DNA of 64,000 nucleotides from Reyranella sp. CPCC 100927 (GCF_007859315.1 NZ_VOHA01000004.1:310001-374000), one strand, 5' to 3'; shown: positions 8,819 to 18,326, numbered from the stretch's first letter. A program made the numbers and translations. The notes: generated by a model from the letters alone, not told the origin.

Positions 8819-9832
8819 TCAGATACGTGCCGTCGCGGCGGTCATGCCGGTGTGAATGCAGCGCACGCGATGGTCGGGTTCGACGTCGAATGCGAGCGGT
8901 TGCGCCGCCCGGCAGTCGTCTGTTGCGCGCGAGCAGCGGGCAGCGAAGGCGCAGCCGGGCGGCAGCGCGGCGAGGTCCGGCGGCGCGCCACCGATCGTTT
9001 CGAGGCGCGTGCCGCGCTGCTCGGCGGCGTGACGGCGGCTGTTCAACAAGGCGATGGTGTAGGGGTGGCGCGGGGCCGAGATCAAAGCCCGTGTCGAGCC
9101 CTCTTCAACGATGCGCCCGGCATACATGACGGCGATGCGATCGGCCACCTCGACCGCCGCTGCAATGTCATGTGTGACGAATATCACCGACAAGCCGAGG
9201 TCGCGCTGCAGCTCGCGCAGCAGCAGCAGGATCTGGATCTGGACGGTGGCATCGAGTGCCGTGGTTGGTTCGTCCGCCAACAGCACTTTCGGATGGCAGG
9301 CGAGGGCAAGCGCGATCATCGCGCGCTGGCGCATGCCGCCCGACAGCTCATGAGGATAAGCAGCCAGGCGCCGCTGCGGACTGGGGATGCAGACCTTCTC
9401 GAACAGCGCCAAGGCACGGGCAGCCGCATCCCTTGCGGTGATGCGTTCGTGCCGCCGGATGGTTTCCGCGATCTGGTTGCCGATCGTGTACGCCGGATCA
9501 AGTGCCAGCAGAGGCTCCTGGAAGACCATGGCGACGTCCTTGCCGCGCATGGCCGCCAGCGCCCGGGAGGACATGCCGAGCACGTCCTTGCCATTGACGC
9601 TCAGCGTGCCGGACATGCAGGTGCCGCGTTCGTCGAGCAACCGCATGATCGCGCGCAACGTCACACTTTTTCCGGAACCCGATTCGCCGATGAGCGCCAC
9701 GACCTCGCCTTGGCGCAGCAGCAGATCGACGCCGTTCACGGCATTGATCTGCTTGCCAGGCATCGTGAAACTGACGTGCAGGTCGCGCAGCATCACGGCA
9801 GGGGGCGACAAGGGCAGGTTGGCGTCAGGCAT
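8819..9832 (-). CDS. Peptide-type ABC transporter ATP-binding protein (DppD/OppD-like)
   Basis: 337 residues. Walker [10 protein letters not shown]-loop MVFQEP, signature LSGGMRQR, Walker [13 protein letters not shown] and the switch His in FVTHD. The C-terminal oligopeptide-transporter extension with a Cys cluster ([17 protein letters not shown]...RCIH) is typical of DppD/OppD, where it may hold an Fe-S cluster. The ATG at 9832 overlaps the end of the preceding ATPase gene by 8 bases. It powers uptake with the partner ATPase and the two permeases. Confidence 0.92.
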   Translation of the reverse strand: MPDANLPLSPPAVMLRDLHVSFTMPGKQINAVNGVDLLLRQGEVVALIGESGSGKSVTLRAIMRLLDERGTCMSGTLSVNGKDVLGMSSRALAAMRGKDVAMVFQEPLLALDPAYTIGNQIAETIRRHERITARDAAARALALFEKVCIPSPQRRLAAYPHELSGGMRQRAMIALALACHPKVLLADEPTTALDATVQIQILLLLRELQRDLGLSVIFVTHDIAAAVEVADRIAVMYAGRIVEEGSTRALISAPRHPYTIALLNSRRHAAEQRGTRLETIGGAPPDLAALPPGCAFAARCSRATDDCRAAQPLAFDVEPDHRVRCIHTGMTAATARI

Positions 9833-10895
9833 GCGACACCTCGACGGTCCTGATGGGCGGCAGTCCGCCGATGTCCGACGCAGGCGAATAGCCAGAGCCG
9901 GATTGCCACCGCAGGCAGGCCACGGCATGTCGATCGCCACAGTCGGTCAACGACGGTACCGCTCGGCTGCACACCGGCTGCGCAACGACGCATCGTGGGT
10001 GGAAGCGACAGCCGGAAGGCGGCTCGATCGGGTTTGGCGGGTCACCCGAAAGCGGCGGCGCGTCGAGGCGGCGCAACGGGTCGCCGCTGGGCACCGAGCG
10101 CAGCAATGCCTTTGTATAGGGGTGTCGCGGGCTGTCGAAAACCTCCGCCGCAGGGCCTATCTCGACGACCTGACCGAGATACATCACGATGACGCGGTCA
10201 CACAGGTAACGGACTACGTTCAGGTCGTGGCTGATGAACAGGTAGGTCAGCGCCAACTCACGCTTGAGGTCCTCGAGCAGGTTGAGAACCTGGGCCTCGA
10301 CGGATTTGTCGAGCGCCGACACCGCCTCGTCGAGAATGACGAGCTGTGGTTCGACGGCGAGCGCACGTGCGATGTTCACGCGCTGCCGCTGGCCGCCCGA
10401 TAGTTCATGAGGGTATCGTCCGGCAAAACGGGCCGGTGCGAGGCCCACACGAGCGAGCAGAGCATGCGAGCGATCGAGCGCCTTGGCAGGAGTCGTGCCA
10501 TGGACGATCGGACCAAAGGCGATGGAGTCCTCGATCGTCATGCGCGGATTGAGAGAGGCGTAGCTATCCTGGAACACCATTTGCGCCTGCCGGCGGAAAG
10601 CCTGCAGGGGAAGTGTCCGGTCACCCACTGTCCGGCCGTCGAAGACCACCTCGCCGCTGTCCTGCCGGATGAGCTGCATCAAAACGCGCGCCATGGTCGA
10701 CTTGCCACAGCCCGATTCGCCCACGACACCCAGCGTTTCGCCCTTCATGACGTCGAAGCTGATGCCGTCGACGGCGCGCACGGAAGAGCGGCCAAGACCG
10801 ATCGCCCGTCGCCTGAGCGGGAAATGCTTCATCAGGTTCCGGACGCGCATCAGTGGTCGAGGCAAATTGCCAGTTCCTGCCATGGTGGCGCTCAC
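9825..10895 (-). CDS. Peptide-type ABC transporter ATP-binding protein (DppF/OppF-like)
   Basis: 356 residues. Walker A GESGCGKS, Q-loop MVFQDSYASLNPR, signature LSGGQRQR, Walker B LVILDEAVSALD (Ala where Pro is usual), and FISHD. The C-terminal GCRFHPRCVVAQPVC motif marks the oligopeptide subfamily. A GTG start at 10895 shares GTGA with the permease stop and has GGAGG 7 bases upstream. An ATG four codons later has worse spacing. Partner of the DppD-like ATPase downstream. Confidence 0.92.
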   Translation of the reverse strand: MSATMAGTGNLPRPLMRVRNLMKHFPLRRRAIGLGRSSVRAVDGISFDVMKGETLGVVGESGCGKSTMARVLMQLIRQDSGEVVFDGRTVGDRTLPLQAFRRQAQMVFQDSYASLNPRMTIEDSIAFGPIVHGTTPAKALDRSHALLARVGLAPARFAGRYPHELSGGQRQRVNIARALAVEPQLVILDEAVSALDKSVEAQVLNLLEDLKRELALTYLFISHDLNVVRYLCDRVIVMYLGQVVEIGPAAEVFDSPRHPYTKALLRSVPSGDPLRRLDAPPLSGDPPNPIEPPSGCRFHPRCVVAQPVCSRAVPSLTDCGDRHAVACLRWQSGSGYSPASDIGGLPPIRTVEVSHA

Positions 10896-11809
10896 TGTTT
10901 CACCTCCATGGCCATCCGCAGGCTGTCGGCCAGCAGGTTGAAGGATATCGAGGTCAGGAAAATCAGGACCCCGGGGAGCGCGGCGACGATCGGCTGGCCG
11001 TAGATGGCAGCGCGCAGGCTGTTGAGCATCAGGCCCCATTCGGGTTCCGGTGGCTTGACGCCCAGGCCGAGAAAGGAGAGGCCCGACGCCAGGATCATGG
11101 AGACCGAGATCAGGCTGGTCGCATAGACGAAGATCGGACCCGTGACGTTTCTGAGGACGTGTTGCCAGACGATGATCGTGGCGGACGCTCCCGATGCACG
11201 TGCCGCCTCGACGTAGTCGCTTCGTCGTGCCTGCGTGGTCACGCTTTCCGCAACGCGCGCGATCTGGGGCACGAATACGGCAGTCAGCGATATCAGGGCA
11301 TTCGTGATGCCCGCACCCAGCGCGCCCGAGAGCGCAATCGCCAGCAGAACGGAGGGGAAGGCATAGAACACATCGATGCACCGCATGATCAGCATGTTGA
11401 TGCGGCCGCCGGCGTAGCCGGCCAGGATGCCGATGGCGCTGCCGATGACGAATGCCATCACCACCGGTGCGATGCCCATGAACAGCGAGAGCCGGCCGCC
11501 GAGCATGAGCCGCGAAAGCATGTCGCGCCCGAGTTCGTCCGACCCGAGCAGATAGCCGGGCGTGCCCACGGGGCGCAGCCGTTTCAGCATCGATGTCGCA
11601 AATGGGTCGGCGGGCATGAGCCAGGGCGCGCAGATGGCGGCGACAATGAGGGCGAGGATAATCGCGCTGGCCATCATGGCGATCGGGTCGCGGGCCAGCC
11701 GACGCATGACTCTGGCGCGATGGCTGGGCGAGCGTACTGCCATGGCGTCCAAGCGCGGCAGCAGGCCGGCGTCGCCGTGAGGTTGAGAAACAGCGGACAC
11801 TGAGGTCAT
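10892..11809 (-). CDS. Peptide-type ABC transporter permease (DppC-like)
   Basis: 305 residues: a cytoplasmic N-terminus, a first membrane helix (AMMASAIILALIVAAICAPWL), the LLGSDELGRDMLSRLMLGGRLSL motif of DppC/OppC, then five more helices. The EAA-type loop, EAARASGASATIIVWQHVLRN, contacts the ATPases. It overlaps the upstream permease by ATGA and the downstream ATPase by GTGA, implying translational coupling and equal expression. Confidence 0.92.
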   Translation of the reverse strand: MTSVSAVSQPHGDAGLLPRLDAMAVRSPSHRARVMRRLARDPIAMMASAIILALIVAAICAPWLMPADPFATSMLKRLRPVGTPGYLLGSDELGRDMLSRLMLGGRLSLFMGIAPVVMAFVIGSAIGILAGYAGGRINMLIMRCIDVFYAFPSVLLAIALSGALGAGITNALISLTAVFVPQIARVAESVTTQARRSDYVEAARASGASATIIVWQHVLRNVTGPIFVYATSLISVSMILASGLSFLGLGVKPPEPEWGLMLNSLRAAIYGQPIVAALPGVLIFLTSISFNLLADSLRMAMEVKQ

Positions 11810-12759
11810 GTCCTTTCAATGCGGGGATCGAGCAGCATCTGCAGGACGTCGACCGCCAGGTTGAGGCCGACGAAAAAGAGCGCGAGTATCAGGATCACGC
11901 CCTGCAGCAGCGGCAGGTCGCGCTGGAAGATGGCCTGGTTCAGCAGAAAACCCGTCCCCGGCCAGGAGAAGACCGTCTCGATGAGGATCGATCCACCCAG
12001 CAGATAGCCGAGCTGCAGGCCCATGACGGCCAGCGCCGTGGGGGCGCAATTCTTGACGACATGCCTGAATACGCCGAATTCACCCAGGCCGCGCGCACGC
12101 AAACCAACGACGAACTCCTGGGCCAGGATATCGCCAACAAGCGCGCGGACGGTGCGGGCAACGATGCCCATCGGAATGAACGACATGGTGAAGGCGGGCA
12201 GCAGCAAGTATTTCACATGCGCCACATCCCACTGCCATTGACCGGATCCGCTGGGACCCGCCCCGCTTGGCGGCAGCCACATCAGCTGCACGGAGAAGAT
12301 GATCACCAGCACCATGCCGATCCAGTAGTGCGGCAGGCTGACTCCGATCACGGAGACAACAGACGCGGCGCGATCCATCCAGGAATTGCGGAAATATCCG
12401 CCGACGAAACCGAACAGCGATCCGACCGTGAAACCGATCAGCGTCGCGAGCGTCGCCAGGATGAAGGTGTTGCCCACGGCATTGAACACCTCGTGGACGA
12501 CCGGACGCGCCGTCGCGATGGATGTCCCGAGATCGCCCTGCAGGGCGCGCCATACCCAGTGTCCGAACTGCACCGGCAAGGGCCTGTCGAAGCCATAGAG
12601 CCGCATCAATTGCTTCTGCAGATCAGCCGAGGCATCGGGTGGGAGGATCGACACCAATGGATCGCCGGGCGCGAGGTGAACCAGCATGAAGCAGAGGAAG
12701 GCAACGCCGAGCATGGTGGGCAGCGCATAGCCGACGCGGCGCAGCAGATAGGCGATCAT
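11806..12759 (-). CDS. Peptide-type ABC transporter permease (DppB-like)
   Basis: 317 residues. The N-terminal MIAYLLRRVGYALPTMLGVAFLCFMLVHLAPGDP is diagnostic of DppB/OppB permeases, and further membrane helices and the coupling loop (GLRARGLGEFGVFRHVVKN) follow. It lies 27 bases after the solute-binding protein gene and overlaps the DppC-like gene by four bases. It forms the inner-membrane pore with DppC. Confidence 0.93.
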   Translation of the reverse strand: MIAYLLRRVGYALPTMLGVAFLCFMLVHLAPGDPLVSILPPDASADLQKQLMRLYGFDRPLPVQFGHWVWRALQGDLGTSIATARPVVHEVFNAVGNTFILATLATLIGFTVGSLFGFVGGYFRNSWMDRAASVVSVIGVSLPHYWIGMVLVIIFSVQLMWLPPSGAGPSGSGQWQWDVAHVKYLLLPAFTMSFIPMGIVARTVRALVGDILAQEFVVGLRARGLGEFGVFRHVVKNCAPTALAVMGLQLGYLLGGSILIETVFSWPGTGFLLNQAIFQRDLPLLQGVILILALFFVGLNLAVDVLQMLLDPRIERT

Positions 12760-12786
12760 CAGTGTGCCTCCGGACCGGCTCGCCAG

Positions 12787-14442
12787 TCAGTCGACGGACA
12801 TCGTCGTGAAGTCGATGAACCAGCTCCGCGGCTGCACGACGCCTTTGATCTTCGGGGAGAGTGCCCGCGGACTGACGTCGTGTGCGATGAAAAGGAACGG
12901 TGCCTCATCGACGATGCGTGCGTGCAGCACGGCAAGCGCACGATCGCGCTGTTCCGGTTCGAAAGCCGTCCGCGCCTTTGCGAGGAGGACATCAATGTCG
13001 GGATTGCTGAAATAGCCCCAGTTGTTCGACACCGGCGGAAAGGCCTTGCTGCTGACGAAGCGCGCCATCGCGAGGAAGGGGTCGGTGGTTGCGATACTGA
13101 CATTGATGGCGGCGGCGCCATTGGCGCTGGGGTCCTTGGCACCCAGGCGCCAATTGGAGAAGAGCGTGTTCCATTCCATGACGTCGAACTGCACGTCGAA
13201 GAAGCAGGCCTTCAGGTTCTGCTGGATGAATTCATTCATCGGCAGCGGCTGCATCTGGCCTGAGCCGGACGCCGAGATCTGGACTCTGATCCTGGCCGGT
13301 TTGACCTGGGCGTAGCCGGCCTCGATCATCAGCTTCCGGGCGGCCGCCGGATCATACCTGACCTGGAATGTCGGCTCGCCGCGCCAGGGATGCCCAGGAC
13401 TCACAATGCCCGTTGATTCAGCCATCAAGCCGCTAAGCAGTTCCTTGAGGGCGGCGCGATCGACGCAGAGATTGGCGGCATGGCGCAGCCTTCTGTCGGC
13501 GAAGGGTGAACCGGGCTGCATGGCGAATTGCCAGGGCCAGAGATGCGGCTGCAGATTCGTGTAGAGCGTGAAGCCACGTTTCTTGATGGCGTCGACCGCA
13601 TCCGGCGCCGGCGCCTCGATCCAGTCGACCTGACCGGAGAGCAGGGCGGCCGTGCGCGCGCTGCTCTCCGGCAAGGGCAGCATCACGAGGCGGTCAACTT
13701 TCGGGCGTCGCGTCGCGTCCCAGTATTCGGGGTTGCGGACGATCTCCAAGCGTTCGCGCGGCACGAACTTGGCTGCCCTGAACGGGCCAGTACCGGAAAA
13801 GTCGGCTGCGAAGGCCGTCCAGGCAGCTTTGCTGCGTTCGGCCTTGTCGGTGATGCCAGCGGGCACAGCGGCGAACTTCTTTTCCCAGTGAGCAGGCGAT
13901 GCCATGTAGAGGTTGATGAGGTTGATCGGCAGGAACGAGTCCGGCTCGGACGTCGTGATCTCGACAGTCAGATCGTCGATCTTCCGTGCCGAACGAAGCG
14001 TCGGCATCCGCGAGAGCGTGGCACCGATCTGTGCCGGGTCGTACTGGGGCGCATCCTTGCGCAGCACCTTGTCAACGTTCCAGACCACGGCATCGGCATC
14101 GAAGGCTGAACCGTCGTGGAACCGGACGCCGGGGCGCAGGGTGAAAATCCATTTCGTGGGATCGGTCGGGTCGACGTTCCAAGTCAGCGCCAGGCCGGGG
14201 ATCATCTCGCTGGCCTTGCTGGTCGAGCTTAGATCCCACTGCGTGAGGCTGTCGTAGATCGTGATGCCGGTGAAGCGATTGCCTTCATATCCCTGGTCGG
14301 GCTGGCCCGACGTGCGCGGAATATCGGCCGCCGTCATGCCGATCCGTATGACTTTCTCCTGAGCGAACGCCGCCGTACTGAGCGATGACAGCAGTGCCAT
14401 TCGAAAGACTGCCAGCAGGGATGACCGGATCTTGAGTCGCAC
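12787..14442 (-). CDS. Peptide-type ABC transporter substrate-binding protein (SBP_bac_5)
   Basis: 551 residues, first gene of the operon. GTG start at 14442 behind GGGAGG; a signal peptide (VRLKIRSSLLAVFRMALLSSLSTAAFA) is cleaved before QE. The mature part is a family 5 extracellular solute-binding protein: GYEGNRFTGITIYDSLTQWD near the N-terminus, then FHDGSAFDADAVVWNVDKV and RHAANLCVDRAALKELLSG. It is periplasmic and captures the ligand for the DppBCDF-like complex. Ligand unknown: the family binds peptides, opines, glutathione and nickel complexes. Divergent LysR gene 121 bases away. Confidence 0.9.
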   Translation of the reverse strand: MRLKIRSSLLAVFRMALLSSLSTAAFAQEKVIRIGMTAADIPRTSGQPDQGYEGNRFTGITIYDSLTQWDLSSTSKASEMIPGLALTWNVDPTDPTKWIFTLRPGVRFHDGSAFDADAVVWNVDKVLRKDAPQYDPAQIGATLSRMPTLRSARKIDDLTVEITTSEPDSFLPINLINLYMASPAHWEKKFAAVPAGITDKAERSKAAWTAFAADFSGTGPFRAAKFVPRERLEIVRNPEYWDATRRPKVDRLVMLPLPESSARTAALLSGQVDWIEAPAPDAVDAIKKRGFTLYTNLQPHLWPWQFAMQPGSPFADRRLRHAANLCVDRAALKELLSGLMAESTGIVSPGHPWRGEPTFQVRYDPAAARKLMIEAGYAQVKPARIRVQISASGSGQMQPLPMNEFIQQNLKACFFDVQFDVMEWNTLFSNWRLGAKDPSANGAAAINVSIATTDPFLAMARFVSSKAFPPVSNNWGYFSNPDIDVLLAKARTAFEPEQRDRALAVLHARIVDEAPFLFIAHDVSPRALSPKIKGVVQPRSWFIDFTTMSVD

Positions 14443-14518
14443 GTTTCTGCCTCCCTTGATGCGCTTCTCGTGTGCGCTGGCCGCTGACGTAGCGACCGCG
14501 TCATTCGCGAACAATCAA

Positions 14519-14538
14519 AATAATGAATGGGAATTATT
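14519..14538. promoter_or_regulatory. Candidate LysR operator, AATAAT-N8-ATTATT
   Basis: A perfect 6-base inverted repeat with an 8-base centre lies in the 121-bp region between the divergent binding-protein and LysR genes, about 25 bases before the LysR ATG. AT-rich dyads in this position are typical LysR-type regulator sites. A second AT-rich stretch (CATAATG) follows at about 14550. Confidence 0.45.
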
Positions 14539-14563
14539 CGGAAAAACTGCATAATGAGGGACC

Positions 14564-15490
14564 ATGCAGATCAACTTCAATCTCCTGCGTACGTTCCTGC
14601 TTGTCGCTGACAACGGCAGCTTCCGGGACGCCTCGGAAATGGTTCATCGGTCCCAATCGGCCGTCAGCGCGCAGATCAAATTGCTGGAGCGGCAAGTCGG
14701 CGCGGAGCTGTTTCACAGGACCACGCGCAGCGTGAAGCTCACGCGGGCCGGGCAACAGTTGTTCGATTCAGCGCGACGCGGATTGCGTGAAGTCGACGCA
14801 GGAATCCGCGAGATCCAGGAAACGATCGCCATGCAGATCGGTCGTGTATCGCTGGCCTCGACGCCTGTCGCGGCGGCAACGCTGCTGCCACCGGTTCTCG
14901 CGGCATTTGAGAAGGACTACCCCGCCGTCCGGATATTCGTGAAGGAACTGCCCTCGACGGACCTTTACGCCAGCGTGCTGCGGGGCGATGTCGATTTCGG
15001 GATCGCACCGCAAGTCGAGGCACAGGACTTCGACTTCGAGCCGGTGCTGCAGGAGGATATCATTGCCCTGGTCCCGCGCAGCCTGATGCCGGCCGATACG
15101 GACAGGATCGGACTCAAGGATCTTTCGAAGATGCCGGTCTTGATGCAGGACAACGCGACGTCGCTGCGCTTGCTGTTGGACCAGGCCGCGGAACGCGCCG
15201 GAATCACGCTGACATCGAAATATGAATGTTTCCAGGCCCAGACTCTGATCGCGATGGTAGACATGCAACTGGGAGCGGCGATCCTGCCGAAGTCCATCGT
15301 ACCGTCGAAGCCGTCCAAGAGAATGCAGGCACTGCGGATCGTATCGCCAACGCTCACGCGAACGGTCGGACTGGTCACAGTGCGAGGGCAAAGGTTTTCG
15401 CCCACTGCCGACCGCCTGGCACAAGTGGTCCGGGCTGTTGCGCCGCGTGCGCTGTCGCGGGCTGCCCGCGCCCATCAAAGCCGTGAATAA
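14564..15490 (+). CDS. LysR family transcriptional regulator
   Basis: 308 residues. N-terminal winged helix-turn-helix (FNLLRTFLLVADNGSFRDASEMVHRSQSAVSAQIKLLERQVGAELFHRTTRSVKLT) and a C-terminal periplasmic-binding-like effector domain. It is divergent from the nine-gene importer/amidase/enolase operon and most probably controls it, with a pathway intermediate as coinducer. The shared 121-bp region contains an AT-rich dyad. Confidence 0.92.
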   Translation: MQINFNLLRTFLLVADNGSFRDASEMVHRSQSAVSAQIKLLERQVGAELFHRTTRSVKLTRAGQQLFDSARRGLREVDAGIREIQETIAMQIGRVSLASTPVAAATLLPPVLAAFEKDYPAVRIFVKELPSTDLYASVLRGDVDFGIAPQVEAQDFDFEPVLQEDIIALVPRSLMPADTDRIGLKDLSKMPVLMQDNATSLRLLLDQAAERAGITLTSKYECFQAQTLIAMVDMQLGAAILPKSIVPSKPSKRMQALRIVSPTLTRTVGLVTVRGQRFSPTADRLAQVVRAVAPRALSRAARAHQSRE

Positions 15491-15553
15491 TTTATACGTT
15501 CGCTTTTCCGGCCAGCGCCGCCAGAATGCCGGCCTGTTTCGGGTGGGCGTGGC

Positions 15554-16474
15554 ATGCGGTTGTTGCTGACAGGATCCTCGGGGTGGCTGGGCCAGACGCT
15601 GGCGCCGCGGCTGCAGGCGTTGGGCCATGACGTCGTCGGTCTCGACCCGGTACCGTCGGCCCACACAGCAATCGTCGGGTCCGTCGCCGACCGTGAGGTC
15701 GTGCGGTCGGCCTTTGGCGGGGGCCGGATCCAGGCCGTCATTCACGCCGGCGCCCTGCACAAACCGCACATCGAGCGTTATACGGCCAGCGATTTCATCG
15801 CCACCAATGTCACGGGCACCTTGAACCTGCTGGAAGAGTCGATCGCGCACGGCGTCGAGCGCTTCGTCTTCACCTCCACGACGTCATTGATGATCTCGAG
15901 GCGCATCCGGGCTGGCCGGGCAGGGGGCGCGCGTCAGGCCGAGTGGATGACGGAGGAGATGTCGCCGCAGCCGCGCAACATCTACGGCGTCAGCAAGCTC
16001 TCGGCCGAACACCTCTGCCGCCTCTACCACGAGCAGTCGAAGCTGCCTGTCGTCGTGCTGCGGACCGGTCGATTTTTCCCCGAAGCCGACGACATGGCAC
16101 ATGTAATCAAGCAATCGGACGCCAACACCAAAGCCAACGAGCTGCTGTTCCGGCGCCTGACTGTCGCCGATGCCGCGGAGGCGCATGTCGTCGCGCTCGA
16201 CAAAGCGCCAGACGTCGGCTTCGACATCTTCATCATTTCGGCGCCGCCGCCATTCTCGCGCGACGATCGCGCGGCGCTGATCGACGACGCGCCCGCCGTG
16301 GTGGCACGCTACTTCCCCGACTATCCGCAGATATACGCTCGGCTGGGCTGGACGATGTTCGACAGCATCGACCGCATCTACGACCCGTCGCACGCCGCAC
16401 GGCGCCTGGGGTTCACCTGCCGCACCAGCTTCAGCGAACTGCTCGCGGAACTGCGGGCTACGGGACAGGGGTGA
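15554..16474 (+). CDS. NAD-dependent epimerase/dehydratase (extended SDR)
   Basis: 306 residues. TGSSGWLG at the N-terminus is the extended-SDR nucleotide-binding motif, Asp at the end of the second strand (VVGLDPVP) favours NAD, and YGVSK supplies the catalytic Tyr and Lys. FVFTSTTSLM is the strand with the active-site Ser/Thr. Substrate (often a nucleotide sugar) is not evident. It follows the LysR gene by 63 bases but is probably independent. The C-terminus (RRLGFTCRTSFSELLAEL) is typical of the family. Confidence 0.87.
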   Translation: MRLLLTGSSGWLGQTLAPRLQALGHDVVGLDPVPSAHTAIVGSVADREVVRSAFGGGRIQAVIHAGALHKPHIERYTASDFIATNVTGTLNLLEESIAHGVERFVFTSTTSLMISRRIRAGRAGGARQAEWMTEEMSPQPRNIYGVSKLSAEHLCRLYHEQSKLPVVVLRTGRFFPEADDMAHVIKQSDANTKANELLFRRLTVADAAEAHVVALDKAPDVGFDIFIISAPPPFSRDDRAALIDDAPAVVARYFPDYPQIYARLGWTMFDSIDRIYDPSHAARRLGFTCRTSFSELLAELRATGQG

Positions 16475-16504
16475 GAGAGGGGCCCGCCCTGCTCCTGCCG
16501 GACG

Positions 16505-17239
16505 CTACTGGCAGTCGAAGCGGAAGAAGCGGGCGGCTGTACCCTCCTGGAGTTGCGCCAGGCGCAGCGTCTTGGTCTGCAGGTCAAGGTGCCATTGGCC
16601 GTCGCGGGCATCCACCGCCTTGCCCCAGGCCAGCGTGCCGCCGAAGCGCTCACCCTGGGGGCCCATCATCTGCCAGATCATGGCCGGTGCGACCGGACCA
16701 GCCGATTCGGGTGCCGATGGCTTGACGGTGATCGTCACCTGCATCGTTTCGCGTGGCGGATAGCTCTGGTGCGTTACCGCGCCGTCCGGCTCGACTTTGA
16801 CAATCACGGCGCCGGCTGCCGTACAGGTGAACGCGAGGCTGCCGGCCTCTGTTGGCGGTGGTGATGGCGGCGGTGACGACGATTGCGGCAGTGGCACAGC
16901 GGTGGCCGCTGGTGCTGTCGCCTCGGCGTCCGCTTTCAGGAAGCGGCCGGAGACCCAGCCTTCGACGCTCTTGTAGCGGATGCGGCACCAGCGCTGCCGT
17001 GGGGTCTCGCCGCGACAGCCCAGGTTGACCAAGCCGCGGGCATCGTGCGGCACCGTGCCCACGGGTTCGCCGGCGCTCGAGGGCTGATCGCGCACAGTCA
17101 GTGTCTTGCCGGCGCTGACACCGGAAACTGTCCAGCGCTCCGGGTTGGTGCCCTGGGCCACGGCCGGCACCGGCGCGCTGGCGGCGACCGCCGCAAGCAC
17201 GCAAGAAATCAGGGCGATCGGGAAGGGACGATACCGCAT
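16505..17239 (-). CDS. Secreted SH3-domain protein, paralogue A
   Basis: 244 residues. Signal peptide (MRYRPFPIALISCVLAAVAASAPVPAVAQ), then an SH3b-like domain (KTLTVRDQPSSAGEPVGTVPHDARGLVNLGC...RWCRIRYKSVEGWVSGRFL). A Pro/Ser/Ala-rich linker (PLPQSSSPPPSPPPTE) follows, then a C-terminal domain of about 105 residues with no family I know, ending ARFFRFDCQ. It is clearly paralogous to the protein at 21850-22740. Both genes share GGTAATGACG 5 bases before the ATG, which supports this start. Periplasmic role unknown; SH3b domains often bind cell wall. Confidence 0.75.
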   Translation of the reverse strand: MRYRPFPIALISCVLAAVAASAPVPAVAQGTNPERWTVSGVSAGKTLTVRDQPSSAGEPVGTVPHDARGLVNLGCRGETPRQRWCRIRYKSVEGWVSGRFLKADAEATAPAATAVPLPQSSSPPPSPPPTEAGSLAFTCTAAGAVIVKVEPDGAVTHQSYPPRETMQVTITVKPSAPESAGPVAPAMIWQMMGPQGERFGGTLAWGKAVDARDGQWHLDLQTKTLRLAQLQEGTAARFFRFDCQ

Positions 17240-17360
17240 GCATTCGTCATTACCGCATTGCCGGCGCAACGTCATGGGGTCACCGCCTGTCCTTCAAGTG
17301 AAGGACGCGGTGCTCCTCCCGGCGCTTTAGCATGTGTGACGCATCGATCCGGAGGCGACG

Positions 17361-18326
17361 ATGGCTCACTTGGTTCCTAATCCTCCTCCCAGGGACTATC
17401 ATGTCCCGAGGCTGACACACTTTACGGTCGCATCGAGGCTCGGCGTCGCGACCGTCCTGGCGTGGGGCCTTCCTGCGGATGCGACAGATGCTCAGTATGC
17501 GGTCGGTCCGTCGACATCCGATGGGATGGCGTATTGGACGGAGTCCTCGATTGCCAATGGACCGTACCCCAATCTGAAGAAATTCACTGTAAAGGGGCTG
17601 TCCAAAAACGACCAGATCGCCCTTTTCATCAAAGGCGGTACACCTAACGAGCCCAAATGGGTTCGGTTTTCTGAGTTCGTCAAGATTGACGCGATATCAA
17701 GCGACCATTGGGCCGAACGACAGCGCTTGGGGCGTTTGGACTCTTACAAAGGCAACAGTTACATCCAGTTCTATCCGTTTGGCTCACTGCAGCGGCAGAC
17801 CCCTCTCTCTGAAGACGCCTGGCAGGCCGGCGTCATCGAGGCACTCGACAAGATGAGCAAGGTCATCGTGGGAGGTGGACTTCTGGCCCTGATCGACAAG
17901 CCGGTGATCATTTATCCTTGGATACCGTCGCACAAGAACGCGAACTCCGCGGTGCGCTTCACGGCGCAGGATTGGACAGGCGACAATCCAGGCGAAAGCG
18001 CCGACGAAGTCATCTTTCACGAACTGGCCCACGTGGTGGAAAATCGTCAAACGCCATACGTCGATTTGCAGGGATTCAAGTTCAGCGAGACCGACTTTCT
18101 GTCGGTGAACGCGACCAACGTGTACTCATGCCTGCGAGGACGAGGCCTGAGGAAAGATCACCGCGATATCAATGACAACTACCTGCCAGAAAAATACTTC
18201 AAGGCCCCAAAGTTGCACTATGACGACTTCAAAGCCAACTATGTAATAGCCAAGGCAAATAGTATTAATCTTTACAGTATCCTTGCAAGGAACTCCAAGC
18301 TGTGGAACCCTTTTATCTTCTCGTGA
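17361..18326 (+). CDS. Putative zinc metalloprotease (HExxH), possibly M91/effector-like
   Basis: 321 residues. HELAH at 220-224 (EVIFHELAHVVEN) is a zincin zinc-binding motif. About 20 residues later comes ETDFLSVNATNVY, then LRKDH, a layout like metalloprotease domains of polymorphic toxins and NleD-type (M91) effectors; the third ligand may be Asp245 or Glu243. A hydrophobic stretch lies near residue 30 (LGVATVLAWGLP), but no clean signal peptide is seen. The gene is visibly poorer in GC than its neighbours, notably in its last 150 bases, which suggests acquisition by transfer. The start ATG follows GGAGG. Confidence 0.6.
   Translation: MAHLVPNPPPRDYHVPRLTHFTVASRLGVATVLAWGLPADATDAQYAVGPSTSDGMAYWTESSIANGPYPNLKKFTVKGLSKNDQIALFIKGGTPNEPKWVRFSEFVKIDAISSDHWAERQRLGRLDSYKGNSYIQFYPFGSLQRQTPLSEDAWQAGVIEALDKMSKVIVGGGLLALIDKPVIIYPWIPSHKNANSAVRFTAQDWTGDNPGESADEVIFHELAHVVENRQTPYVDLQGFKFSETDFLSVNATNVYSCLRGRGLRKDHRDINDNYLPEKYFKAPKLHYDDFKANYVIAKANSINLYSILARNSKLWNPFIFS

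Noticed and set aside
9833-11819. One 664-residue minus-strand frame fusing a low-complexity N-terminus to the DppF-like ATPase
   Set aside because: The N-terminal half overlaps the DppC-like permease in another frame. The GTG at 10895 with GGAGG and the GTGA overlap is the real start.
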